A stretch of DNA of 64,000 nt, taken from NCBI RefSeq assembly GCF_000255295.1, contig NC_017030.1, forward strand, positions 8,282,328 through 8,346,327. The letters are read 5' to 3'. This document shows, piece after piece, positions 18,670-32,641 of this stretch (position 1 is its first letter; the number at the start of each line of letters is the position of its first letter). The position numbers were made by a program, and so were the translations under genes. The notes beneath the pieces are model-generated. The model saw only the letters and a program-made list of their open reading frames with translations. It was not told where the DNA came from and searched no databases. Source of the DNA: Corallococcus coralloides DSM 2259. Its GTDB lineage: Bacteria; Myxococcota; Myxococcia; Myxococcales; Myxococcaceae.

Positions 18670-19692
18670 GTGGCCACCGCGACCCACCAGGAACGAACGC
18701 CGCTGGTTTCCGTGACGCCGCTGGGCCTGTATTGCCAGGCAGGGAACTTCTACATCGACCCCTGGCGTCCGGTGGAGCGGGCGCTCGTCACGCACGCGCA
18801 CGGCGACCACGCCCGGAGCGGGAGCAAACGCTATCTGGGGGCAGCCGCTGGCCGGGGCCTCCTGCAACGCCGCCTGGGAGCGGACGCGGTCATCGACACG
18901 CTGGAGTACGGCGAGAAGCTGACCGTGGGCGACACCACCGTGAGCTTCCACCCGGCGGGCCATGTGCTGGGCAGCGCGCAGATCCGCGTGGAGCACCGGG
19001 GTGAGGTGTGGATCATCTCCGGCGACTACAAGCGAATGCCGGACCCCACGTGCGCGCCCTTCGAAGTGGTGCGCTGCCACACCTTCATCACCGAGGCGAC
19101 GTTCGGCCTGCCCATCTACCGCTGGGATGAGACGAGCCTCGTGGCCCAGGACATCCTGCGCTGGTGGGACGCGAACCGCGAGGCGGGCCGCTCCGCGGTG
19201 CTGTTCTGCTACGCGCTGGGCAAGGCGCAGCGGCTGTTGGCGGAGCTGGGGAAACTCACGGACCGGCCGGCCTATGTGCACGGCGCGGTGAACGGGCTCG
19301 TCACCGCGTACCGCGAGGCGGGCATCGCCATGTTGCCCACGCAGATGGTGTCGGAGACGGAGAAGGGCACGTCCTTCGCGGGCGCGCTGGTGCTGGCGCC
19401 GCCGAGCGCGGCCGGCTCCACGTGGATGCGCCGCTTCGGTGAAGCGGAGACGGGCTTCGCGTCGGGGTGGATGCGCGTGCGCGGCAACCGGCGCCGTCGT
19501 GGCTACGACCGGGGCTTCGTGCTCTCCGACCACGCGGACTGGCCGGACCTCTTGCGCACGGTGGCGGACACGCAGGCGGAGAAGGTGCTCGTCACGCACG
19601 GCTACACCGACCCCTTGTCTCACTACCTGCGGGAGCGGGGCGTGGATGCCTCGCCGCTCGCGACGCCCTTCGAAGGCGAAGCGGAGGACTGA
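18670..19692 (+). CDS. Ligase-associated DNA exonuclease (metallo-beta-lactamase fold)
   Basis: 340 residues. The metal-binding motif THAHGDHARSG (HxHxDH) lies near residue 40, FHPAGHVLGSAQIRV near 95 and SGDYKRMPDPTC near 118. SDHADWPDLL and VTHGYTDPL follow in the C-terminal beta-CASP-like part. This is the MBL exonuclease that forms a conserved cluster with an ATP-dependent ligase, an Lhr-type helicase and PdeM. A GTG start at 18670 is used. The ligase gene begins 4 bp after its stop. Confidence 0.9.
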   Translation: MATATHQERTPLVSVTPLGLYCQAGNFYIDPWRPVERALVTHAHGDHARSGSKRYLGAAAGRGLLQRRLGADAVIDTLEYGEKLTVGDTTVSFHPAGHVLGSAQIRVEHRGEVWIISGDYKRMPDPTCAPFEVVRCHTFITEATFGLPIYRWDETSLVAQDILRWWDANREAGRSAVLFCYALGKAQRLLAELGKLTDRPAYVHGAVNGLVTAYREAGIAMLPTQMVSETEKGTSFAGALVLAPPSAAGSTWMRRFGEAETGFASGWMRVRGNRRRRGYDRGFVLSDHADWPDLLRTVADTQAEKVLVTHGYTDPLSHYLRERGVDASPLATPFEGEAED

Positions 19693-19695
19693 CGC

Positions 19696-21294
19696 GTGCG
19701 AGCCCTGGCCGACCTCTACGACACGCTCGACCAGACGACCTCCACCAACGCGAAGGTGGAGGCGATGGCGCGCTACTTCCGGACGGCGCCGCCGGAGGAC
19801 GCCGCCTGGGGCCTGTTCTTCCTCACGGGTCAGAAGCTCAAGCGGCTGCTCACGTCGAAGCTCTTGGCGGGCTGGACGATGGAGCTGACGGGCGTCCCGG
19901 ACTGGCTCTTCGACGAGGTCTACGCGTCGGTGGGCGACCTGGCGGAGGTGATTGCCCTGCTGCTCGACGGAGCGAACCTCCCGCCCGAGCACGCCGAGGA
20001 GCTCCCCCTCTCGCGCTGGTTGGAAGAGCGCCTGTTGCCCCTGCGGGGGCTGGACGCGGCGGAGCAGCGAGAGCGCGTGGTGGGCTGGTGGAAGTCCATG
20101 CCCCGCCGCGAGCTGTTCCTCCTCAACAAGATGCTCACAGGCGAGCTGCGCGTGGGCGTGTCCAACACGCTGGTGGTGCGAGCCATCGCGCAGGTCACCG
20201 GCCTGCCACCGCCCAGCGTGGCGCACCGGCTGATGGGCACGTGGACGCCGACGAAGGCCTTCTTCGAACAGCTCGTGGCGCCGGACGTATCGGACGGGCA
20301 CGTGTCGCGCCCGTATCCCTACTACCTCGCGTCGCCGCTGGAGCAGCCGGCGGAGTCGCTGGGTGAATTGAGCGACTGGCTCGTCGAATGGAAGTGGGAC
20401 GGCATCCGGGGCCAGCTCATCCGGAGGCAGGGCGACGTGTTCCTCTGGAGCCGGGGCGAGGAGCTGATCACCGAACGCTTCCCCGAAATCACCGAGGCCG
20501 CGCGGGCCCTGCCCGAAGGCACGGTGCTCGACGGCGAGGTGATGGCCTACGAGGATGGAGTCCCCCTGCCCTTCGCCCGGCTCCAGCGCCGCATTGGCAG
20601 ACAGAAGCTCACGCCCAAGGTGCTCGCGGAGGCCCCCGCCGCGTTCGTCGTCTACGACCTGCTGGAGCAGGACGGAAAGGACCTGCGCGAACTGCCCCTG
20701 CGCGAGCGCCGCGCGAGGCTGGAGGCCCTGCTCAAGGACCACCCGCGCTTCCCCATCTCCCCCACGGTGACGGCCTCTTCCTGGGAGGCGCTGGCGGAGC
20801 TGCGCAAGGAGTCCCGCGCACGCAACGTCGAAGGCCTGATGATCAAGCGCCTGGACTCGGTGTACCAGACGGGGCGCAAGCGCGGCGATTGGTGGAAGTG
20901 GAAGATCGACCCGTACACCGTGGACGCGGTGCTGCTCTACGCGCATCCAGGCCACGGCCGGCGCTCATCGCTCTACACGGACTACACCTTCGCGGTGTGG
21001 AACGGCGAGGACCTGCTGCCGGTGACGAAGGCGTACTCGGGCCTCACCGATGAGGAGATTGGCAAGCTGGACCGGTGGATCCGCGCGCACACGCGGGAGA
21101 AGTTCGGCCCGGTGCGCTCGGTGGATCCGGAGCAGGTGTTCGAGCTGCACTTCGAAGCCATCGCCCCGTCCCCGCGCCACAAGTCGGGCATCGCCCTGCG
21201 CTTCCCACGCATCGCCCGTTGGCGCGCGGACAAGACGGCGCGTGACGCGGACACGCTCGACTCACTGAAGGGGCTGCTGCATGCAGCCCACTAG
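19696..21294 (+). CDS. ATP-dependent DNA ligase
   Basis: 532 residues with the N-terminal ligase domain (about 1-200). The nucleotidyltransferase motif I is EWKWDGIRGQ, with the AMP-accepting Lys at residue 233. Motif III-like VLDGEVMAY, motif IV EGLMIK and motif V WWKWKIDPYTVDAVL follow, then an OB-fold domain. It seals nicks using ATP, in contrast to the NAD-dependent housekeeping LigA. It starts with GTG, 3 bp after the exonuclease, and its 3' end overlaps the helicase by 14 bp. No Ku or LigD polymerase gene is in the cluster, so end-joining is not implied. Confidence 0.95.
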   Translation: MRALADLYDTLDQTTSTNAKVEAMARYFRTAPPEDAAWGLFFLTGQKLKRLLTSKLLAGWTMELTGVPDWLFDEVYASVGDLAEVIALLLDGANLPPEHAEELPLSRWLEERLLPLRGLDAAEQRERVVGWWKSMPRRELFLLNKMLTGELRVGVSNTLVVRAIAQVTGLPPPSVAHRLMGTWTPTKAFFEQLVAPDVSDGHVSRPYPYYLASPLEQPAESLGELSDWLVEWKWDGIRGQLIRRQGDVFLWSRGEELITERFPEITEAARALPEGTVLDGEVMAYEDGVPLPFARLQRRIGRQKLTPKVLAEAPAAFVVYDLLEQDGKDLRELPLRERRARLEALLKDHPRFPISPTVTASSWEALAELRKESRARNVEGLMIKRLDSVYQTGRKRGDWWKWKIDPYTVDAVLLYAHPGHGRRSSLYTDYTFAVWNGEDLLPVTKAYSGLTDEEIGKLDRWIRAHTREKFGPVRSVDPEQVFELHFEAIAPSPRHKSGIALRFPRIARWRADKTARDADTLDSLKGLLHAAH

Positions 21295-23842
21295 GCCCCG
21301 CCGCAATCGCATGCGCGGCAAGCACGCGCCGGAAAGGCAGGCCGAATCACCGAAGCCCGCAAGGACTCGCGCGAAGCGTCCGGCGCCCCGGAGCCCATCC
21401 CCATACAAGGGCACGCCGCTGGCTCAACTCCGCCAGTGGTTCGCCGCCAAGGGCTGGACGCCCTACGCCTTCCAGGAAGAAGCCTGGGCCGCCTACGCAA
21501 GAGGAGACAGCGGCCTCATCCACGTGCCCACCGGCGCGGGAAAGACCTACGCGGCCTACCTCGGCCCGCTGGCGGACGTGGCGGAGCGCAACCAGCAGGG
21601 CCTTCAAATCCTCTACCTCACGCCATTGCGAGCGGTATCGCGTGACGTGGGGCAGGCCCTGCGCGAACCGCTGATGGCCTTGGACGCGGATCTGGAGGTG
21701 GAGAGCCGCACGGGCGACACGTCCTCCTCCGTGCGCCAACGTCAGCGCGAACGTCTGCCCCAGGTGCTCATCACCACGCCGGAATCCCTCTCACTCCTCC
21801 TGACGCAGGAGCAGGCCGCGGAGAACTTCGCCTCACTGCGCGCCGTCATCGTGGACGAGTGGCACGAACTCCTCGCCTCCAAACGAGGCACCCAGGTGGA
21901 ACTCGCCCTGGCCCGCCTGCGCCACTTCGCACCGGGCCTGCGCATCTGGGCACTGTCCGCCACGCTCGCCAACCTGGAGGAGGCCGCGCGCACCGTCGTG
22001 GGCACGGACCGCGAGCCCACGCTGGTGAGCGCGGACCTGCAGCGCCCGGTGGACGTGGAGACGCTGTTGCCAGAAGAGGTGGACACCTTCCCGTGGGCCG
22101 GGCACCTGGGCTTCTCCATGTTGCCGCGCGTGGCGGACTGGCTGGACCCCACACAGTCCACGCTCCTCTTCACCAACACCCGCTCACAAGCGGAGCGCTG
22201 GTTCGAAGGCCTGCGCTTCCTGCGCCCTGAATGGGAGCACCTGCTCGCGCTGCATCACGGCTCCATCGACCGCGAGGAGCGCGAGCGCGTGGAGGGAGGC
22301 CTCAAGGACGGAAGCCTGCGCCTCGTCGTGTGCACGTCCTCGCTGGACCTGGGCGTGGACTTCGGCCCGGTGGAGCGCGTCATCCAGATAGGAAGTCCCA
22401 AGGGCATCGGCCGAACGCTCCAGCGCGCGGGCCGCAGCGCGCACCGCCCCGGAGCCACGTGCCGCATCCTCTTCGTCCCCACGCACGCGCTCGAACTGGT
22501 GGAGATGGCCGCCGCCCGCGACGCCATCGCGCACCGCGAAGTGGAGCCGCGCACGCCCCTGTCCAAGCCGCTCGACGTGCTGGCCCAGCACCTGGTGACG
22601 TGCGCATTGGGAGGAGGCTTCACCCGCGAAGCCCTGCGTGATGAGGTCCGCACCGCGACGAGCTACGCGTCCCTCACCGACGAGGAGTTCGACTGGGCCC
22701 TCACCCTGGTGCGCGAGGGAGGCCCCACGCTGCGCGCCTACCCGGAGTTCCGCCGCGTGGTGGAGGTGGACGGCCGCTTCCGCGTGCCCGACGTGCGCCT
22801 CGCCCGGCTGCACCGGCTCAACATCGGCACCATCACGTCGGACGCGTCCGTGCAGCTGCGCTACTGGAGCGGCGGCACCCTGGGCACGGTGGAGGAGTCC
22901 TACGTCAGCCGCCTGAAACCCGGAGACACCTTCCTCTTCGCGGGCCGCCGGCTGGAGTTCAGCCGCTTCAAGGACATGACGGCGTACGTGAAGCCCGCGA
23001 AGGCCAAGGCCACCCAGACACCGCGCTGGGGCGGCAGCCGCCTGCCCCTGTCCACCTCACTCGCGTCCGCGATGCGCCGCACGCTGGAGGCCGCGCGACA
23101 GGGCGACGTCACCCGGGATGAAGTCGCCGCCGCCTGGCCCATCCTCGATGCGCAGGCCCGCCTGTCCCGCATCCCCGGCGACGGCGGCTGTCTGGCGGAG
23201 ACCTGCCGCACACGGGACGGCTACCACCTCTTCCTCTATCCCTTTGAAGGAAGGCTCGTGCACGAAGGCCTGGCGGCGCTGCTCGCCCTGCGCCTCACGC
23301 GCCTGCAGAAGGCCACCTTCAGCCTGTCCGTGAACGACTACGGCCTGGAGCTGATCACCTCCACGCCCTTCCCCTTCGATGAAGCCCTGCGCCCCGCACT
23401 CTTCACCCGCGAGCACCTGGTGGAGGACATCTTGGAGAGCGTGAACCTGAGCGAGCTCGCGCGCCGGCAGTTCCGCGACATCGCCCGCGTGGCCGGACTG
23501 GTGATGCCGGGCCTGCCCGGAGCGCGCAAGTCCACCCGTCAGGTCCAGGCCAGCGCCGCGCTCCTCTATGACGTCTTCGTGAAGTACGACCCGGACAACC
23601 TCCTCCTGCGCCAGGCGCGCCGCGAGGTCCTCGAACATCAGTTCGAACAGGGCCGGCTCGCGCGCACCCTGGAGCGCCTGGAGGCACACCCCGTCGAAGT
23701 CGTCCACGTCCACCGGCCCTCGCCGCTGGGCTTCCCCCTCGTCGTCGAGCGCATCAGCGCCAGCGTGTCCAACGAATCCCTGCTGGACCGCGTGCAGCGC
23801 CTCAAGGAGCGATGGTCCCAGGCCGATGCCAGACCCGCGTAG
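21281..23842 (+). CDS. Ligase-associated DEXH-box helicase (Lhr family)
   Basis: 853 residues. A basic N-terminal tail precedes the helicase core. Walker A is HVPTGAGKTYAAYLGPL, motif Ib is ITTPESLSLLL, motif II is VIVDEWHELLASKRG, motif III is ALSATLANL and motif VI is GRTLQRAGRSAHRPG. A long Lhr-specific C-terminal half follows. It is shorter than full Lhr (about 1,500), as is usual for the ligase-associated branch. It probably unwinds nucleic acid with the ligase and nucleases in DNA damage repair. It overlaps both neighbours (14 bp with ligase, 31 bp with pdeM). Confidence 0.93.
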   Translation: MQPTRPRRNRMRGKHAPERQAESPKPARTRAKRPAPRSPSPYKGTPLAQLRQWFAAKGWTPYAFQEEAWAAYARGDSGLIHVPTGAGKTYAAYLGPLADVAERNQQGLQILYLTPLRAVSRDVGQALREPLMALDADLEVESRTGDTSSSVRQRQRERLPQVLITTPESLSLLLTQEQAAENFASLRAVIVDEWHELLASKRGTQVELALARLRHFAPGLRIWALSATLANLEEAARTVVGTDREPTLVSADLQRPVDVETLLPEEVDTFPWAGHLGFSMLPRVADWLDPTQSTLLFTNTRSQAERWFEGLRFLRPEWEHLLALHHGSIDREERERVEGGLKDGSLRLVVCTSSLDLGVDFGPVERVIQIGSPKGIGRTLQRAGRSAHRPGATCRILFVPTHALELVEMAAARDAIAHREVEPRTPLSKPLDVLAQHLVTCALGGGFTREALRDEVRTATSYASLTDEEFDWALTLVREGGPTLRAYPEFRRVVEVDGRFRVPDVRLARLHRLNIGTITSDASVQLRYWSGGTLGTVEESYVSRLKPGDTFLFAGRRLEFSRFKDMTAYVKPAKAKATQTPRWGGSRLPLSTSLASAMRRTLEAARQGDVTRDEVAAAWPILDAQARLSRIPGDGGCLAETCRTRDGYHLFLYPFEGRLVHEGLAALLALRLTRLQKATFSLSVNDYGLELITSTPFPFDEALRPALFTREHLVEDILESVNLSELARRQFRDIARVAGLVMPGLPGARKSTRQVQASAALLYDVFVKYDPDNLLLRQARREVLEHQFEQGRLARTLERLEAHPVEVVHVHRPSPLGFPLVVERISASVSNESLLDRVQRLKERWSQADARPA

Positions 23843-24465
23843 CGGACGCGGACGTGGAGCTGCTCCCGGAACGGGCATTGCACTGGCCACAGGCCGGCGT
23901 GCTCGCGGTGGCCGACCTGCACTGGGGCAAGACGGAGTCCTTTCAGCAGCACGGCATCCCCCTCCCCCTGGGGGTCCTGGATGACGACCTGGCCCGTCTC
24001 TCCTCCGCCCTCACCGCGACCGGCGCCCGGCGTCTCCTTCTGGTGGGGGACCTGGTGCATTCGCGCCAGGGGCTCACCAGCGATGTCATCAGTCGCGTGA
24101 ATACCTGGCGCGAAGCGCATGCTTCACTAGAAGTCGTGCTGATACGCGGCAACCACGACCGCCATGTGCGGACCCTTCCGCCCTCCTGGAGGATGGAGGA
24201 TCGCGCGGAGGCATTAGACGAAGGCCCGTTCCGCTTCGCCCACCATCCGGATCCGGCTCCTGGCCGCTACGTCTGGGCCGGGCACCTGCACCCCATGGTG
24301 CGGCTGTCGGGTGGGGCGGACCGGCTGCGGCTGCCCTGCTTCCACCTGGGCCCCGGCGTGGGCGTCCTTCCCGCGTTCAGCGCCTTCACGGGGGGTGTGG
24401 ACATGCGGCGGGGCAGGAAGGACCGCGTCTACGCCGTCGCCGGCACCGCGGTGGTGGAGGTCTAG
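23812..24465 (+). CDS. pdeM: Ligase-associated DNA damage response endonuclease PdeM
   Basis: 217 residues of the calcineurin-like metallophosphoesterase fold. VADLHWGKTESF, LLLVGDLVHSRQG, VLIRGNHDRH and WAGHLHPMVRL carry the two-metal ligands. The family name comes from its constant association with the ligase/Lhr/MBL cluster, and it is a predicted DNA phosphodiesterase. The start lies within the last 31 bp of the helicase gene, showing coupling. It completes the four-gene cluster. Confidence 0.9.
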   Translation: MVPGRCQTRVADADVELLPERALHWPQAGVLAVADLHWGKTESFQQHGIPLPLGVLDDDLARLSSALTATGARRLLLVGDLVHSRQGLTSDVISRVNTWREAHASLEVVLIRGNHDRHVRTLPPSWRMEDRAEALDEGPFRFAHHPDPAPGRYVWAGHLHPMVRLSGGADRLRLPCFHLGPGVGVLPAFSAFTGGVDMRRGRKDRVYAVAGTAVVEV

Positions 24466-24469
24466 CGCC

Positions 24470-24565
24470 ATGAGCCAGGCCAGGCGCGGCTGCGTCCTTC
24501 GGATCATCGCCACCGACGCCACCTTCGACCGCTGGCGCGACCCCGACGAGCCGGACTCCCAGTAG
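24470..24565 (+). CDS. Possible 31-residue small protein
   Basis: A short frame, from ATG to TAG, starts 4 bp after pdeM and has a GGAGG nine nt before the ATG. The product has two basic residues near the start, a hydrophobic middle (CVLRIIATDA) and an acidic end. There is no recognisable domain. The good ribosome-binding site lies at the end of pdeM and may be coincidental. Confidence 0.3.
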   Translation: MSQARRGCVLRIIATDATFDRWRDPDEPDSQ

Positions 24566-25012
24566 CCCCGCTTCATGCGTGGCGCGAACCGTCGCACCCT
24601 GTATCGCTCCCCTGAAAGGGATTGATCCCAGAGGGAAGAGCGCCCTCGCGCAAAGCTCCCTTCCGATCGCCAGAAGCGGGATTCATCACCGCGCGCGGAC
24701 AACTTGTCGCAACCGCCCCGGAAGGTGCTAAGCGCTCCTTATTCCCACTCCCCACAGAATGGTTGACACTGCCGTGCTCATGGTTGATGGTCCCGCGCCG
24801 CATTGGGTCGGGAAATGCATGAGGGACCCGCGCCCACGGCACCATCCTAGAGGTTCGTTGGACGTGACTGCCTTGCCGTCTGAGCGCCAGGAGCCACCCC
24901 CCGCCCGGTCCACCGGGACCGGGACGGCCCCCCTGACTTCCGCGCCGAACGGTTTTCCTGCGTCCACCCCTGCTTTCATGTCGCCTTCAGTCCTCTTGCC
25001 CCTGGTCCTGGT
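24566..25012. other. Intergenic region upstream of the ACIII operon
   Basis: 447 bp without a convincing gene. A 12-bp palindrome with 2-nt centre (24618-24629) lies near the PdeM end. A TTGACA hexamer occurs at 24763, but no good TATAAT-like box follows at 16-18 bp, so no promoter is assigned with confidence. The operon's promoter most probably lies here. Confidence 0.4.
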
Positions 25013-25671
25013 ATGAGCGGCCCTCTCTTCCCACGCTGGACGAATACGGTGTCGCGCCTGTCGGCCGCGATGCTCCTCGCCGTGCCCGCCATCGCCATCG
25101 GCGGCCTCTTGGCCTACGTGCGCAGCCCGCTCGTGACCAATCAGGCCCGCCCGGTGGAACAGCCCATCGAGTTCGACCACCGGCACCACGCCGGTGACGA
25201 GCAGATCGACTGTCGCTACTGCCACTGGACGGTGGAGAAGTCCCCGTCGGCGGGCATCCCCTCCACCACCGTGTGCATGTCCTGCCACGCGCAGGTGTGG
25301 AACAAGAGCCCGTACCTCACCGAGGTCCGCAAGGCGTTCTTCGCTGACCAGCCCATCCCCTGGGTCCGCGTCCACAACCTGCCGGACTACGTCTACTTCA
25401 ACCACTCCATCCACGTGGGCAAGGGCGTCGGCTGCGCCACCTGCCACGGGCGCGTGGACCAGATGGGCGCCATCGAGCAGTCCGCGCCGCTGACGATGAG
25501 CTGGTGCCTGGATTGCCACCGCAACCCCGGCCCCAACCTCCGGCCCCCGGAGTTCATCACCAGCATGACCTGGGCGCCCCCGACGGAGAAGGCGGAAGCC
25601 TCGGCCCTCGCCGAGAAGCTCACCAAGGAATACGACGTTCACTCGCGCACGAGCTGCTCCACATGCCACCG

Positions 25672-25675
<4 letters not shown>
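25013..25675 (+). CDS. actA: Alternative complex III pentahaem cytochrome c subunit ActA
   Basis: 220 residues. One N-terminal membrane anchor (about 15-38) is followed by a periplasmic domain with five CxxCH haem motifs (CRYCH, CMSCH, CATCH, CLDCH, CSTCH). This matches ActA, which passes electrons within the quinol-oxidising alternative complex III. The ATG at 25013 is used; its last codons overlap actB as ATGA. It is the first gene of an 11- or 12-gene respiratory operon. Confidence 0.95.
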
Positions 25676-28893
<3,218 letters not shown>

Positions 28894-28898
28894 CCGTC

Positions 28899-30338
<1,440 letters not shown>

Positions 30339-30342
30339 CATC

Positions 30343-30888
30343 ATGGAAGCCAAGGTCCTTGATTCCTGGGTGTTGGCCGAGTTCGCCACGCCTGAAGCCC
30401 TCGTGGATGCCACCCGGCAGATGCGGGAAAAGGGCTTCCAGGGCATGGACACCTACTCCCCCTACCCGCTGCACGGCGGGTCGGAGGCGCTGGGTCTGCC
30501 GCCCTCTCGCGTGCCCTTCATCGCCCTGGGTGGCGGCCTCACCGGCATGGTGACCGCCCTCACGATGCAGACGTGGATGAACAGCATCGACTACCCGCTC
30601 AACGTGGGTGGCCGTCCCATCCTGAGCCTGCCGGCCTGGGTGCCCATCACGTTCGAGTTGAGCGTGCTGTTCGCCGCGTTCGGCATCTTTTTCGGCCTGC
30701 TCGGCCTGAGCAAGCTGCCGCAGCCCTACCACCCGGCCTTCGAGTCGGAAGAGTTCCGCAGCGCGTCCACGCACGGCTACTGGCTGAGCATCCCGCACCC
30801 CACGGGCACGGACGCCGCGGACGTCAAGAACCAGCTGACGGCCCTGGGCGCGACCCACGTGACCGTCGTCTCGGGAGAGAACGAATGA
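30343..30888 (+). CDS. actD: Alternative complex III membrane subunit ActD (DUF3341)
   Basis: 181 residues. A cytoplasmic N-terminal ferredoxin-like half (LAEFATPEALVDATRQM, YSPYPLHG) is followed by two transmembrane helices (about 62-85 and 105-127). A short tail ends in a Val/Thr-rich strand. This matches DUF3341, found only as the ActD subunit. It is coupled to actE by a 4-bp overlap. Confidence 0.93.
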   Translation: MEAKVLDSWVLAEFATPEALVDATRQMREKGFQGMDTYSPYPLHGGSEALGLPPSRVPFIALGGGLTGMVTALTMQTWMNSIDYPLNVGGRPILSLPAWVPITFELSVLFAAFGIFFGLLGLSKLPQPYHPAFESEEFRSASTHGYWLSIPHPTGTDAADVKNQLTALGATHVTVVSGENE

Positions 30889-31445
30889 GGTGGCTCATCC
30901 CCGCCGCCGGGCTCGCCGCGCTCACGGGCTGCAACGTCAGCTCGGAGTTCCTCCAGCGCATGGAGACCCAGGCCAAGTACGAGTACTACGAGACGTCCGA
31001 GTTCTGGCCGGACGGCCGCGCCATGCGCGTGCCCCCCGCCGGCACCGTCCCGCGCGAGCGGCCGGTGGGCAACCCGGGCATCTCCACGGGCCGCGCCAAC
31101 GGCGTGGCCGTGAACGCCATCCCGCTGCCGGTGGACAAGCACCTGCTGGAGCTTGGCCAGAAGAAGTACAACATCGTCTGCTCGCAGTGTCATGGCGTGC
31201 TCGGCGACGGCAACAGCGTCGTCGCGGAGAACATGGCGCTGCGTCTGCCGCCGTCCCTGCTGGAGCTCGCGGACAAGCCGGCCGGCCACTTCTACACCGC
31301 CATCAACGAGGGCTACGGCATCATGCCGTCCTTCTCGGGTGAGCTCGACACGCGTGAGCGCTGGGCCGTCGTCGCCTACGTGCGCGCGCTCCAGGCCGCC
31401 CGCAGCACCGCCGGGACGCAGCCCGTCCCGCAGGAGAACCGATGA
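30885..31445 (+). CDS. actE: Alternative complex III monohaem cytochrome c lipoprotein ActE
   Basis: 186 residues. A lipoprotein signal peptide ends LAALTGC. The mature part has one haem motif, CSQCHG, near residue 100, and a candidate Met ligand in GIMPSFSGEL. ActE docks to the complex and is thought to deliver electrons onward to the terminal oxidase. The ATG at 30885 overlaps actD; an upstream reading in the same frame lies inside actD. It overlaps actF by 4 bp. Confidence 0.93.
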   Translation: MRWLIPAAGLAALTGCNVSSEFLQRMETQAKYEYYETSEFWPDGRAMRVPPAGTVPRERPVGNPGISTGRANGVAVNAIPLPVDKHLLELGQKKYNIVCSQCHGVLGDGNSVVAENMALRLPPSLLELADKPAGHFYTAINEGYGIMPSFSGELDTRERWAVVAYVRALQAARSTAGTQPVPQENR

Positions 31446-32641
31446 CTGCCATGGAGCGCTACACCGGCACGCCCAAGCTGATGGTGCCCGCGTTCGGCCT
31501 GGGCGTGGTGGGCCTCGTGCTCACCGCCGTGGGCTTCTTCATGAACCCCGCGGCGACCAGCTTCAGCTTCCTCTTGGGCTTCACCTACTGGGTCGGCATC
31601 AGCGTGGCCGCCCTCATCATGCTGGCCATCTTCCACACGGCCAAGGCGAAGTGGCCCATCGTCCTGCGCCGCGCCATGGAGACCATCTCCATCGCGGTGC
31701 CCGTCTTCGCGGTGCTCATCCTCGCCCTCATCCCGATGATGAAGTACCTCTACCCCTGGGTGGATGGCTCGCCGCTGGCCGCCAACATCCACGGCATCGA
31801 GGTGGAGCACCTTCACCACAAGAAGGAGCACTACCTGAACCTGGGCTTCTTCGCCGTCCGCCAGGTCATCTACTTCGCGGTGTGGATCTTCGTCTCGCAC
31901 CGGCTGTACGGCTGGAGCACCCAGCAGGACGAGGTCGGCGGGCTGGAGCTCACCGTCAAGCAGCGCAAGTTCTCCCCGGGCGCCCTGCCCTTCCTGGCGC
32001 TGACCATCACCTTCGCCGCCTTCGACTGGCTGATGAGCCTCACCCCGCTGTGGCAGTCCACCATCTTCGGCGCCTACTACTTCGCCGGCAGCTTCCTGGC
32101 CGCCTTCTGCGTCCTCACGCTGGCCACGGTGCGGGCCCAGGGCAAGGACCTCTACGGCAGCCTGGTGAAGACGTCGCACTACCACAACCTGGGCAAGCTC
32201 ATCTTCGCCTTCACGGCGTTCTGGGCCTACATCGGCTTCTCCCAGTTCCTGCTGGTGTGGATCGCCAACATCCCGGAAGAGGCCCCCTGGTACGGCCTGC
32301 GCATGTACGGCCCGTGGCGCGGCGTCTCCTACGTCATCTTCTTCGGCCACTTCGTGCTGCCGTTCTTCACGCTGCTGTCACGCAAGCTGAAGGAGAAGCC
32401 CGGGACCCTGGCGGTGGCCGCCACCTACATGCTTCTCATGCACGCCGTGGACCTGTATTGGCTCATCTGGCCGGCGTTCTCCGGTGAGGCCGGTCCGACG
32501 TTCCACTGGACGATTCTCACGGCCTTCGTGGGCGTGGGCGGTGTCGCGGTGGGCTACGCCCTGTTCCGGGCGCGCGGTCGGTACACCTTCCCGGTGAAGG
32601 ACCCCTACATCGCGGAGTCCCTGAGGTACGTGCAGCCATGA
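31442..32641 (+). CDS. actF: Alternative complex III quinol-binding membrane subunit ActF
   Basis: 399 residues with about ten hydrophobic helices and conserved HKKEHYLNLGFFAVR, FAAFDWLMSLTPLW, SHYHNLGKLIFAFTAFWAYI and LLMHAVDLYWLI segments. It is homologous to ActC within the NrfD-related family and is the second quinone-interacting subunit. Its start overlaps actE and its stop overlaps the next small gene. Confidence 0.94.
   Translation: MTAMERYTGTPKLMVPAFGLGVVGLVLTAVGFFMNPAATSFSFLLGFTYWVGISVAALIMLAIFHTAKAKWPIVLRRAMETISIAVPVFAVLILALIPMMKYLYPWVDGSPLAANIHGIEVEHLHHKKEHYLNLGFFAVRQVIYFAVWIFVSHRLYGWSTQQDEVGGLELTVKQRKFSPGALPFLALTITFAAFDWLMSLTPLWQSTIFGAYYFAGSFLAAFCVLTLATVRAQGKDLYGSLVKTSHYHNLGKLIFAFTAFWAYIGFSQFLLVWIANIPEEAPWYGLRMYGPWRGVSYVIFFGHFVLPFFTLLSRKLKEKPGTLAVAATYMLLMHAVDLYWLIWPAFSGEAGPTFHWTILTAFVGVGGVAVGYALFRARGRYTFPVKDPYIAESLRYVQP

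Noticed and set aside
24763..24768. TTGACA as a sigma-70 promoter -35 box of the act operon
   Set aside because: No acceptable -10 box follows at 16-18 bp.
24759..25016. 85-residue frame ending at the actA start
   Set aside because: No domain and Pro-rich content; overlap with the actA start is likely chance.
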